From positions 248,001 to 312,000 of the forward strand of contig JAPWJW010000001.1 of NCBI GenBank assembly GCA_028283825.1: a DNA stretch of 64,000 nt, read 5' to 3'. Below, one piece after another: positions 53,986 to 63,154 of the stretch. The stretch comes from Azospirillaceae bacterium. Lineage in GTDB: Bacteria; Pseudomonadota; Alphaproteobacteria; Azospirillales; Azospirillaceae. Numbering within the stretch: position 1 is the stretch's first letter; each line of letters starts with the position of its first letter. The notes beneath the pieces are model-generated. The model made no database searches and was not told the origin of the DNA. It saw only the letters and a program-made list of their open reading frames with translations. The position numbers were made by a program, and so were the translations under genes.

Positions 53986-55002
53986 ATGGCCGCCCCCGTG
54001 ACCGAACCGAAGACCCTTCCGCCCTCTGGTCCCGCCCCGGACATGTCCCCGCCCACGCCGCCGGCCCTGGCGCGCGCCGCCGAGGCGCTGGCGCAGGGCA
54101 AACTGGTGGCCTTCCCGACGGAGACGGTCTACGGCCTGGGCGGTGATGCCGGCAACGATCAGGCGGTGGCCGACATCTTCGCCGCCAAGGGCCGCCCCAG
54201 CTTCAACCCCCTGATCGTGCACCTGCCCGACGTCGCGGCGGTGGAGCGCTACGCCGTGATGGATGAGCGCGCGCACCAGATGGCGGATCTGTATTGGCCG
54301 GGGCCGTTGACCCTGGTGCTGCCCCGCCGGCCCGACGCGCCCCTGTCGCTGCTGGTCAGCGCCGGGCTGGACACGGTGGCCATCCGCGTGCCGCGCCATC
54401 CCACCGCCCGCGCCCTGCTGCAGGCCAGCGGCCGCCCCATCGCGGCGCCCAGCGCCAACCGGTCCGGCCATGTCAGCCCCACCGCCCCCGTCCATGTGCG
54501 CGAGGAATTTCCCGAGGGCGGCGGCGGGCGCCTGGCCCTGATCCTGGCCGACGGCCGCTGCCCGGTGGGGGTGGAATCCACCGTGCTGGACCTGTCCGGC
54601 GCGGTGCCGGTGCTGCTGCGCCCCGGTTCCATCACGCCGGAGGAGATCGAGGCCGTGCTGGGCCCCCTCCAGCGCGCCGCCGCCGGCGCCGCCGTCAAGG
54701 CGCCCGGCATGCTGGAAAGCCACTACGCCCCCGGCATCCCCGTCCGCCTGAACGCGCTGAACGCCGCCAAGGATGAGGCGCTGTTGGGCTTCGGCCCCGA
54801 CCGTTTCGTCCTGGGCGGTGCCGAACGGCTGAACCTGTCGCCCAGCGGCGATCTGAACGAGGCGGCCGCCAACCTGTTCGCCATGCTGCGCCGCCTGGAC
54901 AAGCCGGAGTTGGCTGGCATCGCCGTCATGACCATCCCCGACGTCGGCCTGGGCCTGGCCATCAACGACCGCCTGCGCCGGGCGGCGGCCCCCCGGGCTT
55001 GA
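53986..55002 (+). CDS. L-threonylcarbamoyladenylate synthase (Sua5/YwlC type)
   Basis: 338 residues from the ATG at 53986. N-terminal YrdC domain: KLVAFPTETVYGLGGDAGN, IFAAKGRPSFNPLIVHL, YWPGPLTLVLPRR, VAIRVPRHPTARALL and IAAPSANRSGHVSPTAPVHV (about residues 40-170), then the C-terminal Sua5 domain after the linker SPGM-type segment KAPGMLESHYAPGIPVRL near residue 245. It makes threonylcarbamoyl-AMP for the t6A37 modification of ANN-decoding tRNAs. The two-domain form makes it Sua5 rather than TsaC. Confidence 0.95.
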   Translation: MAAPVTEPKTLPPSGPAPDMSPPTPPALARAAEALAQGKLVAFPTETVYGLGGDAGNDQAVADIFAAKGRPSFNPLIVHLPDVAAVERYAVMDERAHQMADLYWPGPLTLVLPRRPDAPLSLLVSAGLDTVAIRVPRHPTARALLQASGRPIAAPSANRSGHVSPTAPVHVREEFPEGGGGRLALILADGRCPVGVESTVLDLSGAVPVLLRPGSITPEEIEAVLGPLQRAAAGAAVKAPGMLESHYAPGIPVRLNALNAAKDEALLGFGPDRFVLGGAERLNLSPSGDLNEAAANLFAMLRRLDKPELAGIAVMTIPDVGLGLAINDRLRRAAAPRA

Positions 55003-55069
55003 CCTTGGCCCATCGGCGGGTAAACGGTTAGGTTCCCAGGCACCCCCGTCCTTTGCCCCAAGGCCCCCC

Positions 55070-55603
55070 ATGGATCCCCGGCAGATCGTCCTTCTGGCCC
55101 AGTACAACAGCTGGATGAACGCCAAGCTGTTTGAGGCCGCGGCACGCCTGCCGGCGGCGGAGCTGGCGGCCGACCGGGGCGCCTTCTTCCGTTCCCTCCT
55201 GGGCACGCTGAACCACCTGCTGGTGGTTGACCTGTTGTGGCTGCGCCGCTTCCGCGAGCATCCGCCGGGCTATCCCGCGCTGGATCCGGTGCTGGAGTTG
55301 CCCCGTCCTGATCGGCTGGACCAGATTCTATACCGGGAGCTGGACGGCTTGGCCGAGGCGCGGCGCCGGATGGACCAGGCCATGGAAGCCTGGGCGGCCA
55401 CCCTGCCGGCCGAGGTGCTGGATCAAACCCTGCGCTTCACCAGTTACCGGGGCGATGCCTACGCCAAGCGTTTCGGCGACATCGTCCTGCATCTTTTCAA
55501 CCACCAGACCCACCATCGCGGCCAAGCCACCACCCTGCTGAGCCAGGCCGGCCAGGATGTGGGCGCCACCGACCTGTCGGCCCTGATTCCGGATGAGGCA
55601 TGA
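55070..55603 (+). CDS. DinB family protein
   Basis: 177 residues, four-helix DinB/YfiT-like fold: the first metal-ligand His in LLGTLNHLLVVDLLWLRRF near residue 50 and the later pair in LFNHQTHHRGQATTLLSQAG near residue 145. These proteins bind a divalent metal and include thiol-dependent transferases; many are stress-induced. The overlap ATGA with the following FAD oxidase gene shows co-transcription. Confidence 0.9.
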   Translation: MDPRQIVLLAQYNSWMNAKLFEAAARLPAAELAADRGAFFRSLLGTLNHLLVVDLLWLRRFREHPPGYPALDPVLELPRPDRLDQILYRELDGLAEARRRMDQAMEAWAATLPAEVLDQTLRFTSYRGDAYAKRFGDIVLHLFNHQTHHRGQATTLLSQAGQDVGATDLSALIPDEA

Positions 55604-57042
55604 TGACCACCCCCTCCCCTGATACCGTCCGCGACCTTCTGGCCGCCCTGGCCGACCTGCTGGGCCCCACCGGCGTGCTGACCGCGGCGGACGCGCAGGA
55701 ACCTTACCTGACGGAGGCGCGGGGCAACGGCGTCAGCACGCCCCTGGCCGTGCTGCGCCCGTCCACCACGGACGAGGTGGCGGCCGTGGTGCGCCTGACG
55801 CGGGCCGCCGGCATCGCCCTGGTGCCCCAGGGCGGCAACACCGGGCTGGTGGGCGGCGCCCTGGCGGGACAAGGCACCTTGCTGCTGAACCTGGGACGCC
55901 TGAACCGCATCCGCGAGATCGACGCCCTGGACCACACCCTGACGGTGGAGGCCGGCGTCATCCTGGCCACGGTGCAGCAGGCGGCCCATGACGTGGACCT
56001 GATGTTCCCCCTGAGCCTGGGTGCCGAGGGCAGTTGCACCATCGGCGGCAACCTGTCGACCAACGCCGGCGGCATCCTGACCCTGCGCTACGGCAACGCC
56101 CGCGCCCAGGTGCTGGGGCTGGAGGTGGTGCTGCCCGACGGGCAGGTGTGGAACGGCCTGCGCCGCCTGCGCAAGGACAACACCGGCTATGACCTGAAGC
56201 AGCTGTTCCTGGGCGCCGAAGGCACGCTGGGCATCATCACCGCCGCCGTCCTGTCGCTGGTGCCCCGGCCGCGCCAGCTGGAAACGGCGCTGGTGGCCGT
56301 GCCCGACATCGATGCCGCCCTGCGCCTGCTGAAGCGCCTGCGCCAGGCCAGCGGCGACGCCGTGTCGGCGTTCGAGCTGATGCCCCGCTTCGCCATCGAT
56401 GGGGCCGCCCGCTACCTGGGCGAACAGAACGACCCGCTGGCCGAGCCGTCCCCCTGGTACATCCTGACCGAACTGACGGCGGGCACGGCCGGCGACGCCC
56501 TGCGCCAGACCATCGAGGCGGCGTTGGGCGAGGCCATGGAGGCCGGCGACGTCACCGACGCCACCCTGGCCGCCAGCGGCGACCAGCGGCAGAAGCTGTG
56601 GCGCCTGCGCGAGGGCCTGCCGGAGATCGGGCGCAAGGTGGGCGGCGCCCTGCACCACGACGTGGCGGTGCCGGTCAGCCGCATCCCGCAGTTGATCGCG
56701 CGGGCGGACAAGGCGGTGGCCACACTTTGCCCCGGCGCCCGCCCCTACCCCTTCGGCCATCTGGGCGACGGCAACATCCATTACAACATCGCCCGGCCGA
56801 TTGGTGACGATGCCGCCGGGCGCCAGGCCTTCCTGGACCAGGGCCCCGCCATCATGCGCGCGGTGCACGACGTGGTGCTGGACCTGGGCGGGTCCATCAG
56901 CGCCGAACACGGCATCGGCAGCCGCAAACGCGACGAACTGGCCCGTGCCCGCGACGCACTGGAAGTAACGCTGATGGCAAGCGTCAAACGCCTGCTGGAC
57001 CCGGACAACCTCATGAATCCGGGAAAAATACTACCCCGATAG
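55600..57042 (+). CDS. FAD-binding oxidoreductase (GlcD / D-2-hydroxyglutarate dehydrogenase-like)
   Basis: 480 residues. FAD_binding_4 domain with VPQGGNTGLVGGAL near residue 75, GAEGSCTIGGNLSTNAGGILTLRYGNARAQVLGLEVVLPDG near residue 140 and KQLFLGAEGTLGIITAAVLSL near residue 205; then an FAD-oxidase C domain with GHLGDGNIHYN and SAEHGIGSRKRDEL near residue 445. The GDGN-x-H-x-N metal motif and the EHGIG end are typical of D-2-hydroxyacid dehydrogenases that give electrons to the quinone pool or ETF. Overlaps dinB. Likely substrate D-2-hydroxyglutarate, D-lactate or glycolate. Confidence 0.92.
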   Translation: MMTTPSPDTVRDLLAALADLLGPTGVLTAADAQEPYLTEARGNGVSTPLAVLRPSTTDEVAAVVRLTRAAGIALVPQGGNTGLVGGALAGQGTLLLNLGRLNRIREIDALDHTLTVEAGVILATVQQAAHDVDLMFPLSLGAEGSCTIGGNLSTNAGGILTLRYGNARAQVLGLEVVLPDGQVWNGLRRLRKDNTGYDLKQLFLGAEGTLGIITAAVLSLVPRPRQLETALVAVPDIDAALRLLKRLRQASGDAVSAFELMPRFAIDGAARYLGEQNDPLAEPSPWYILTELTAGTAGDALRQTIEAALGEAMEAGDVTDATLAASGDQRQKLWRLREGLPEIGRKVGGALHHDVAVPVSRIPQLIARADKAVATLCPGARPYPFGHLGDGNIHYNIARPIGDDAAGRQAFLDQGPAIMRAVHDVVLDLGGSISAEHGIGSRKRDELARARDALEVTLMASVKRLLDPDNLMNPGKILPR

Positions 57043-57163
57043 GCAGGCCATCGCGGCTGGCGCCCCCTACAAGCCTAGACCGACCCTGACCTTTGGCGTG
57101 AATTGACGCCGACTCGACGGCCGTGCGACCCTTGGTAGTAGATAAAGGAGCCCCGTGGTGCCG

Positions 57164-57179
57164 CCCCCGTTCGCGGGGG
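57164..57179 (+). repeat. CCCCCG-TTCG-CGGGGG hairpin
   Basis: Perfect 6-bp stem with a TTCG loop, 25 bases before the ATG of the small frame at 57205. No T-run follows. It may be a leader hairpin of that frame. Confidence 0.45.
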
Positions 57180-57204
57180 TAGCCTGGACAGAGGGAGAGA
57201 GCCG

Positions 57205-57420
57205 ATGCCTGCCAAGACCTCGACCACCCCGACCACCTCCGCATCCGCGCCCACCTACATGCGGTTGCTGCGGGGGACCCTCAGCCGCCGTCCCACCTCG
57301 CAATCTTACGACGCCGACGGCCAGGACGATGCTGGCGATAGCCGGCAGATGTCCGGCAGCTGCGGCAACGGCCAGATGGTGGCCGGTCGCGCCGACGACC
57401 CGGCACTCGTCCACTTCTAG
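57205..57420 (+). CDS. Small hypothetical protein
   Basis: 71 residues with a good GAGGGAGAGA ribosome site. Polar, Ser/Thr/Gly/Asp-rich, with a short basic stretch YMRLLRGTLSRRP in the first third and no membrane or export signal. No family recognised. It fills an otherwise empty 467-base gap before the histidine kinase. The good ribosome site is the main support. Confidence 0.4.
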   Translation: MPAKTSTTPTTSASAPTYMRLLRGTLSRRPTSQSYDADGQDDAGDSRQMSGSCGNGQMVAGRADDPALVHF

Positions 57421-57509
57421 TGGTCCTGTTTTCGCGGGCCGCGTAACCAAAAGGATGTGTTCGGCCGGGGGTTGTGATCAAGGATAGTGTGACGGTCCGG
57501 GAGGGCGGT

Positions 57510-58604
57510 ATGATCCGCCCCATGAAGTCTGTCATCGCCGCCCTTTTGCCCCTGCGCCGGCGCCCAGCATCGTTGCGTTATGCCGGCGCCGCCCTGCTGG
57601 TCCTGCTTGCCTTCGGGTTGCGCGTCGTCCTGGATGATTTCCTGGACGGTTATCCCGTCATCCAATTCTTTCCGGCGCTGGTGCTGGGCACCCTGTGCTT
57701 TGGCCGGGGGCCCGGCCTGGCGGCCGTGGCGCTAAGCACCCTGCTGGCCCTGCCCTTCATCGCACCTGCCGATGACGGCATGACCTTGATGCGGCAGGCC
57801 GCCACCCTGGGCGACCGGCTGGCGGCGATGCCGCCCCGGGGATGGATGGGCCCTGCCCTGTTCATCGTCATCAGCCTGGTGGTCGTGGCCATCGTCGCCG
57901 CCCTGCATCACACCATGGACAGCCTGGAACGGGCGGAACAGCAGCAGGCGATGCTGCTGCGTGAGATTTATCACCGCATCCGCAACGACCTTCAGTCCAT
58001 CTCCAGCCTGCTGATGGTGGCGGAGACGCGGGCGGGCGGGGCCGAGGCGGCGGAACTGGCCAAGGCCGGCGAACGGGTGCGGGTGCTGGGCCTGGTCTAT
58101 TCCAGCCTGCAACGGTTGCAGCGCGAACCCTTCGTGCCGGCGCGAACCTTCCTGGGCCAGTTGGTCGACAATCTGGCCGCCGCCCATGCCGGCGGCCGGC
58201 CCATCACCTTCGCGGTGGAGGTCGGGGATCTGAACCTGCCGCAGCGCGCCGCCGTGACGCTGGGCCTGGCGGCCAACGAACTGGTGATCAACGCCCTGAA
58301 ATACGCCTTCCCGGACGGCCGCGCCGGCACCATCGTCGTGCGCCTGGCGGCGGAGGGGGACCAGTGGGTGCTGCGGGTGGAGGATGACGGCGTGGGCCTG
58401 CCGCCCACGGCAACTTCCGCCCCGCCGGGCACGCCAGGGCCGGCAGAAGATTCCGGTCCCGCCGGCAAGACCCTGCGGCCGCGCACCGGCCTGGGCCGGC
58501 CCCTGCTGGAGCAGCTGGCCCGGCAATGCGGCGGACAGTTGGGCCAGGCCAGCGACGGTGGCCTGAAAGCCTGGCTATCGGTGCCCGTAACGCCCGAGAC
58601 TTAA
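57510..58604 (+). CDS. Membrane-bound sensor histidine kinase (HisKA_2 / HWE-like group)
   Basis: 364 residues from the ATG at 57510, preceded by GGGAGGG (a GTG at 57474 in frame is less likely). The N-terminal half has four hydrophobic segments like a DUF4118 sensor (AGAALLVLLAFGLRVVL, FFPALVLGTLCFG, LAAVALSTLLALPF, ALFIVISLVVVAIVAAL). The phosphoacceptor box LLREIYHRIRNDLQSISSLL follows near residue 155, then the ATPase domain with AANELVINALKYAFPDGRAG (N box) near residue 255 and VEDDGVGLPP (G1). No response regulator adjoins, so it is an orphan kinase. Repeat copy C starts 10 bases after its stop. Confidence 0.9.
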   Translation: MIRPMKSVIAALLPLRRRPASLRYAGAALLVLLAFGLRVVLDDFLDGYPVIQFFPALVLGTLCFGRGPGLAAVALSTLLALPFIAPADDGMTLMRQAATLGDRLAAMPPRGWMGPALFIVISLVVVAIVAALHHTMDSLERAEQQQAMLLREIYHRIRNDLQSISSLLMVAETRAGGAEAAELAKAGERVRVLGLVYSSLQRLQREPFVPARTFLGQLVDNLAAAHAGGRPITFAVEVGDLNLPQRAAVTLGLAANELVINALKYAFPDGRAGTIVVRLAAEGDQWVLRVEDDGVGLPPTATSAPPGTPGPAEDSGPAGKTLRPRTGLGRPLLEQLARQCGGQLGQASDGGLKAWLSVPVTPET

Positions 58605-58614
58605 AATCATCCAG

Positions 58615-58729
58615 GCGGCATGGGATTTTGGCTCATGCCGCTAGGACGCTCCCCTCGTCCGCCGGAGCGTTTTGGGAAGCGTCAGCGAACTGAAATGCGA
58701 GGATAAGCCCAGGCGACCGGCGTTTGAGG
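58615..58729 (+). repeat. Structured intergenic repeat, copy C
   Basis: Starts 10 bases after the histidine-kinase stop. Hairpin 1 is GCGGCATGGG/CTCATGCCGC (58615-58641). The middle part differs: ACGCTCC/GGAGCGT followed by TTTT looks like an intrinsic terminator. The tail GAGGATAAGCCCAGGCGACCGGCGTTTGAGG keeps the family consensus. It is the most diverged of the four copies. Confidence 0.7.
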
Positions 58730-58737
58730 GCCGCGCC

Positions 58738-59647
58738 TCATGCATTAACCATATAGGCGGCGGCCATGTTGGGCGCGCGGTTGGTGGTCATGCGGTCCTG
58801 CTGCTGGTCGTAGCCGTCCTGCTTTTCCTGATCATCATCGTCGGTGGGGGCGGCCAGGGCGTTCAGCATCATGATGGTGTAGGTGGACAGCGGCATCTTC
58901 GACGAGCTGGCGCCCCGCACCATGTCCCAGGGCTGGGAAGAGCTGTCGGCCGTCTGCACCGTGCCCAGGGTGGTGGACCCGGCATATTTGTCCGAGGTGG
59001 CGCCGTCGAACTTCTTGGCGAAATGGTCGTAGACCTGGCCCAGGGACAGGGCCTTGCCGTTGTCGTCGTAGAACACCGCGTCGTTGGCGTCGGCCGCGTC
59101 GGGTACCACGGCATCAGCCGACTGGTTGGGGTTTTTCTTCAGCGCGTTCAGGAACTTGGAGGCGCCACCGGCACCCAGGAAATGGGCCAGGTACAGCTCC
59201 GTGCTGCCGATGCTGCCGCCCACCTGCTGCTGCAGCGTGGTCTTGTTGTCCTGCGCCAGCTGGGCCGCCATCATGGCCGAGGTGCCGGCATCCTTGCGCA
59301 GGTACGAGAATCTTTTGCCGGGTGGCGGCGTCGGCGACATAGAGGCTGCCGTCGCTGCGGGTCTTGATGGCGCTGGCGTACTGGCCCAGGCCGACCTCGC
59401 TTCCATGCTGCTGCACCATGTTCAGCCATGTGGAGTCGGTGAACTGATACAGGCCGGTGGCGCTGCTGGTGCTGGCTTTGGCGTTGACGTTGTATCCGCT
59501 TTCCACGGACGCCTGCTTCATCAGATAGGAAAAATCTACCCCGGCCCGGTTGCTGGCCTGCTGAACGGCGGCCACGATCCGGGCGGGGGCCGAGGTGCCG
59601 AAACCCTGTGCTGCAGTCAACTGCGTGGTGGACAGTGCGGTGTTCAC
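58738..59647 (-). pseudogene. Lytic transglycosylase (SLT) domain protein, one-base frameshift near 59303
   Basis: The first frame from 59647 encodes an SLT-like domain: VAAVQQASNRAGVDFSYLMKQASVESGYNVNAKA with the catalytic Glu, and TGLYQFTDSTWLNMVQQHG, up to AATRQKIL. The second frame resumes LRKDAGTSAMMAAQLAQDNK and runs to 58738 with GSTELYLAHFLGAGGASKFLNALKKNPNQSA. One inserted base in the minus-strand CTCGTACCTGCG restores a single protein of about 302 residues. Family members cleave peptidoglycan glycan strands, often during assembly of envelope-spanning structures. No Sec signal is evident at the start. A sequence error is likely. Confidence 0.85.
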
Positions 59648-59945
59648 GACCGTGCCTCACATAACTGGAAAACGACCGGCCGACGGGGCCGACCCATTGT
59701 TGGCCGAATAGGAAAGCAAGGGACGTGCCAAGTGCGGCGACATGGGCCGCCGCGCGCCAAAGCTTGCCCACGCCGCACCATCCCGGCAGGATGGTGCCCG
59801 CGTCGACGGGACGCGGCCCTGGCTGTTCAATGACGGGCCCGCCCGCCCAACAACATTGAGCATTCCGCCGGCAGCAGCGGGCCCGCCTCCGGAAACCTGA
59901 GCCCGGGAGCGTTGGGCCGCCACCGGCGGGTCCCCGGGAGGACCC
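59648..59945. other. Divergent promoter region, with a 9-bp inverted repeat
   Basis: 298 bases between the SLT gene (minus) and the acyl-CoA dehydrogenase (plus). No frame with a ribosome site. It contains a perfect inverted repeat GCACCATCC/GGATGGTGC around CGGCA at 59775-59797, a candidate operator or leader hairpin. Confidence 0.5.
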
Positions 59946-61734
59946 ATGACTTACCGCGCCCCGCTGAAGGAAATCCGTTTCGTCCTGAATTCCGTGGTCG
60001 GGCTGGACCGCATCACCCAGTTCCCCGCCTTCGAGGCCGCCGACGCCGACCTGGTGGACGCCGTGCTGGAGGAAGGGGCCAAACTGGCCGACAACGTGCT
60101 GGCCCCCCTGAACGTGGTGGGTGACCGCCAGGGGGCCAAGCTGACGGATGAGGGCGTGCGCACCGCCGAGGGCTTCAAGGACGCCTACCGCCAGTTCGTG
60201 GAGGGCGGCTGGAACAGCGTGCCCTTCGCGCCCGACCATGGCGGCCAGGGCCTGCCCTGGACCCTGTCCACCGCCCTGATGGAAACCTGGACCAGCGCCA
60301 ACATGTCCTTCGCGCTGGGGCCGCTGCTGACGCAAGGGTCGGTGGAACTGCTGACCGCCCACGGGTCGGAGGAGCAGAAGAAGGCCTATCTGGAAAAGCT
60401 GATCACCGGCGAATGGACCGGCACCATGAACCTGACGGAACCGCAGGCCGGTTCCGACGTGGGTGCCGTGCGCACCCGCGCGGTGCGCCAGGACGACGGC
60501 ACCTACCGCATCAGCGGCCAGAAGATCTTCATCACCTATGGCGACCATGACTGGTCGGACAACATCGTCCACCTGGTGCTGGCCCGCACGCCGGAGGCAC
60601 CGGCGGGCACCAAGGGCATCTCACTGTTCATCGTCCCGAAATACCTGCTGAACGCCGACGGCACACCGGGCGCCCGCAACGACGCCCGCTGCGTCAGCCT
60701 GGAACACAAGCTGGGCATCCACGGCAGTCCGACGGCGGTGATGAGCTACGGCGACGAGGGCGCTTGCGTCGGCTATCTGGTCGGGCAGGAGAACCGCGGC
60801 ATCGTAATACATGTTCACCATGATGAACAACGCCCGCCTGGGCGTCGGCCTGCAAGGTGTCGCCATTGGTGAACGCGCCTACCAGCAGGCGGTGGACTAT
60901 GCCAAGACGCGGGTGCAGAGCCGCGACCTGGCCGGCGGACCGCAGCCGGTGACCATCATCCATCACCCCGACGTGCGCCGCATGCTGCTGACCCAGCGAT
61001 CCAAGGTGGAGGCGGCGCGCGCCATCGTCTATTTCACCGCCGCGGCCTTGGACGGCCGGCACAGCGATCCCGACCCGGAAGCCGCCAGGGCGTCCGGCCT
61101 GTTGAACGACCTGCTGACCCCCGTGGCGAAAGCATGGAGCACCGACATCGGGGTGGAGGTCGCCAGCCTGGGTGTGCAGGTGCACGGCGGCATGGGCTTC
61201 ATCGAAGAGACGGGGGCCGCCCAGTATTACCGTGACGCCCGCATCGCCCCGATTTACGAGGGCACCAACGGCATCCAGGCCAATGACCTGGTGTTCCGCA
61301 AGCTGGGCCGCGATGGCGGGGCCGCCGCCCACACCCTGTTCGCCCTGATGCGGGAGACGGCGGAGGATGCCGCCGGCCAGCCGGGCGACGATTTGGCCAC
61401 CATCGCCCAGGGCCTGACGCGGGGCATCGCGGCGCTGGAGGGCGCCACCGCCTGGCTGGTGGATCATCTGAAGGCCGATCCGCGCGCGGCGGCCGCCGGT
61501 GCCGTCCCCTACCTGACCCTGTTCGGCAACGTCACCGGCGCCTTCCTGCTGGCCCGCGGCGCCATCGCCGCCAACCAGGCGCTGATGCGCGGCCAGGACG
61601 CGGCCTTCCATGAGGCCAAGCTGATCACCGCGCGGTTCTTCGTGGAACAGGTGCTCAACCCCTCCCTGGGCCTGGCCGACGTCATCCGCGACGGCCACCG
61701 CACCGTAGTGGCGCTGGGCGAGGATCAGTTCTGA
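59946..61734 (+). pseudogene. Acyl-CoA dehydrogenase (about 596 residues), one-base frameshift near 60805
   Basis: The first frame from 59946 has the N-terminal and middle domains: YRAPLKEIRFVLNSVVGLDR, MNLTEPQAGSDVG, ISGQKIFITYGDHD and KLGIHGSPTAVMSYGDEGACVGYLVGQENRG. The usual continuation M-x-Y-M-F-T-M-M-N-N-A-R-L-G-V-G-L-Q-G is found in the second frame, which runs to 61734 with VQVHGGMGFIEETGAAQYYRDARIAPIYEGTNGIQANDL and the C-terminal extra domain of the long ACAD group. One extra base at 60801-60809 separates the frames. It would desaturate acyl-CoA with ETF as acceptor. Otherwise intact, so an error is likelier than loss. Confidence 0.88.
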
Positions 61735-61747
61735 AGAGAGCCCACCA

Positions 61748-61876
61748 GCGGCATGAGGTCTACCTCATGCCGCCATAGGCTGCGACCGCAGCAGCCGCAG
61801 GTTTTACGGGGAGCCGCAGGCGGACTGGAAACCGAGGATAGCCCAGCGGCCGGATGGCCGCGCCCGCCGTTTGAGG
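61748..61876 (+). repeat. Structured intergenic repeat, copy D
   Basis: Starts 13 bases after the acyl-CoA dehydrogenase stop. Hairpin 1 GCGGCATGAGG/CCTCATGCCGC with loop TCTA (61748-61773), hairpin 2 GCTGCG-AC-CGCAGC (61779-61792), a long stem GGTTT/AAACC (about 61800-61833), then GAGGATAGCCCA, hairpin 3 GCGGCCGGATGGCCGC (61846-61861) and the tail CGCCGTTTGAGG. It is the most complete copy. Confidence 0.85.
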
Positions 61877-61888
61877 GAAGCAGTGTAA

Positions 61889-63047
61889 TCAAGCCGATAC
61901 GACTTGGTTGCGGCCGCCCCGCTTGGCGCGGTACAGCGCGGCATCGGCGGCGCGGATAAGGGCGTGGGGATCGGCGTCGGCGGGATCGAAGGCCGCCACG
62001 CCGACGCTGACCGTCAGGCCCAGGGGCTCCCCACCATCGCGCATCACCTGGTACTCCGCCCGGCACAGGCGCTGGGCGATGGACTGCCCCTGGAACACCG
62101 CCGTGTGGGGCAGCAGGATGCAGAACTCATCGCCGCCGAAGCGGCCGGCCATGTCGTAGGGCCGCAGCAGGCCGGTGATGGTCCGGCCGACCTGGCGGAT
62201 GGCGGCGTCGCCCGCCAGATGGCCGTAACAGTCGTTGATGGCCTTGAAATGATCGATGTCCAGCATCAGCACCGACAACGGCTGGCTGGTGCGCGACGCG
62301 CGCTCCATCTCCCGTGCCAGGGCGCGTTCCACAGCGCGGCGGGTGCCCAGGCCGCTCAGCTCGTCGGTGTTGGACAGGTCCTGCAACTGCTTCATCACGC
62401 GTTCTGCATGGATGGACACCAGGCCCACGCCCCAGAACACCTGCATGAACATCTGCAGGGCCGCCAGCAGGAACAGATCCACGGGCAGGCCATGCGCATC
62501 CCCCTGGATCGGACGCCACAGCGCCAGGGGAATGCGCGCCCCGATGAGAAGGCCGAATACCAGGAAGGAAGCGGCGAGCGCCAGATCCACCGGCCGCCGG
62601 CGCCGGTCCCGGTCCCGCGCCACCATCAGCGGCACGGCCATTGCCGCCCCGCCGGTCAGGGCCGACATCAGGCAGACGCGAACGCCGATATCCGGCCGGT
62701 AGGCGGAATGGATGTGCAGCGCCACGGCGCACGCCAGCGCCAGCAGCCCGTAGACCATCAAGCGCCGGGGGCCGACCCCCGCCCCCAGGAAAAGCCGTAA
62801 GCCGCCACACCAGGGTCAGCATGGCGGCGTACAGCATGGTGTTGGCGACGACGATGCTGAGAAAATCCGGGAAAACGCCGCGTGCACCCAGGAGGGCATG
62901 GCCGCCGGCGTTCAGCAGGAAGGTTACGGTCCAGACCAGCAGGTGGCGGTCGCGGTCACGCCGCCACAGCAGGAACAGGAACAGCGCCACGGCCAGGCTG
63001 ACCGAAGACATGAACAGGAATAGCGCCCTGCCGTCCAGCCCCGTCAT
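61889..63047 (-). pseudogene. Membrane-bound diguanylate cyclase (GGDEF), one-base frameshift near 62800
   Basis: The frame from 63047 encodes the N-terminal membrane helices (ALFLFMSSVSLAVALFLFLLW, then LLVWTVTFLLNAGGHALL and MLYAAMLTLVW). It then leaves frame in the GC-rich stretch 62770-62812. The second frame resumes LMVYGLLALACAVALHIHSAYRPDIG and carries more helices and a complete GGDEF domain: LDIDHFKAINDCYGHLAGD, an RPYD inhibitory site and GRFGGDEF exactly five residues later, ending at 61889. Total about 385 residues. It would make c-di-GMP with product inhibition. The single-base nature of the break suggests an error. Confidence 0.87.
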
Positions 63048-63154
63048 AGCCCCCTCTTGCACGATTGTCCCAAGCCGTAGCCTACACGAAAGGCGGTGTC
63101 TGGGAAGTGCTGCGGCGCAACAACGACAAATTTAGACCTCGACTGGGCGCATGG

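Noticed and set aside
37390-61876. CRISPR array as explanation for the repeats
   Set aside because: Copies are kilobases apart and imperfect, with no regular spacers and no cas genes.
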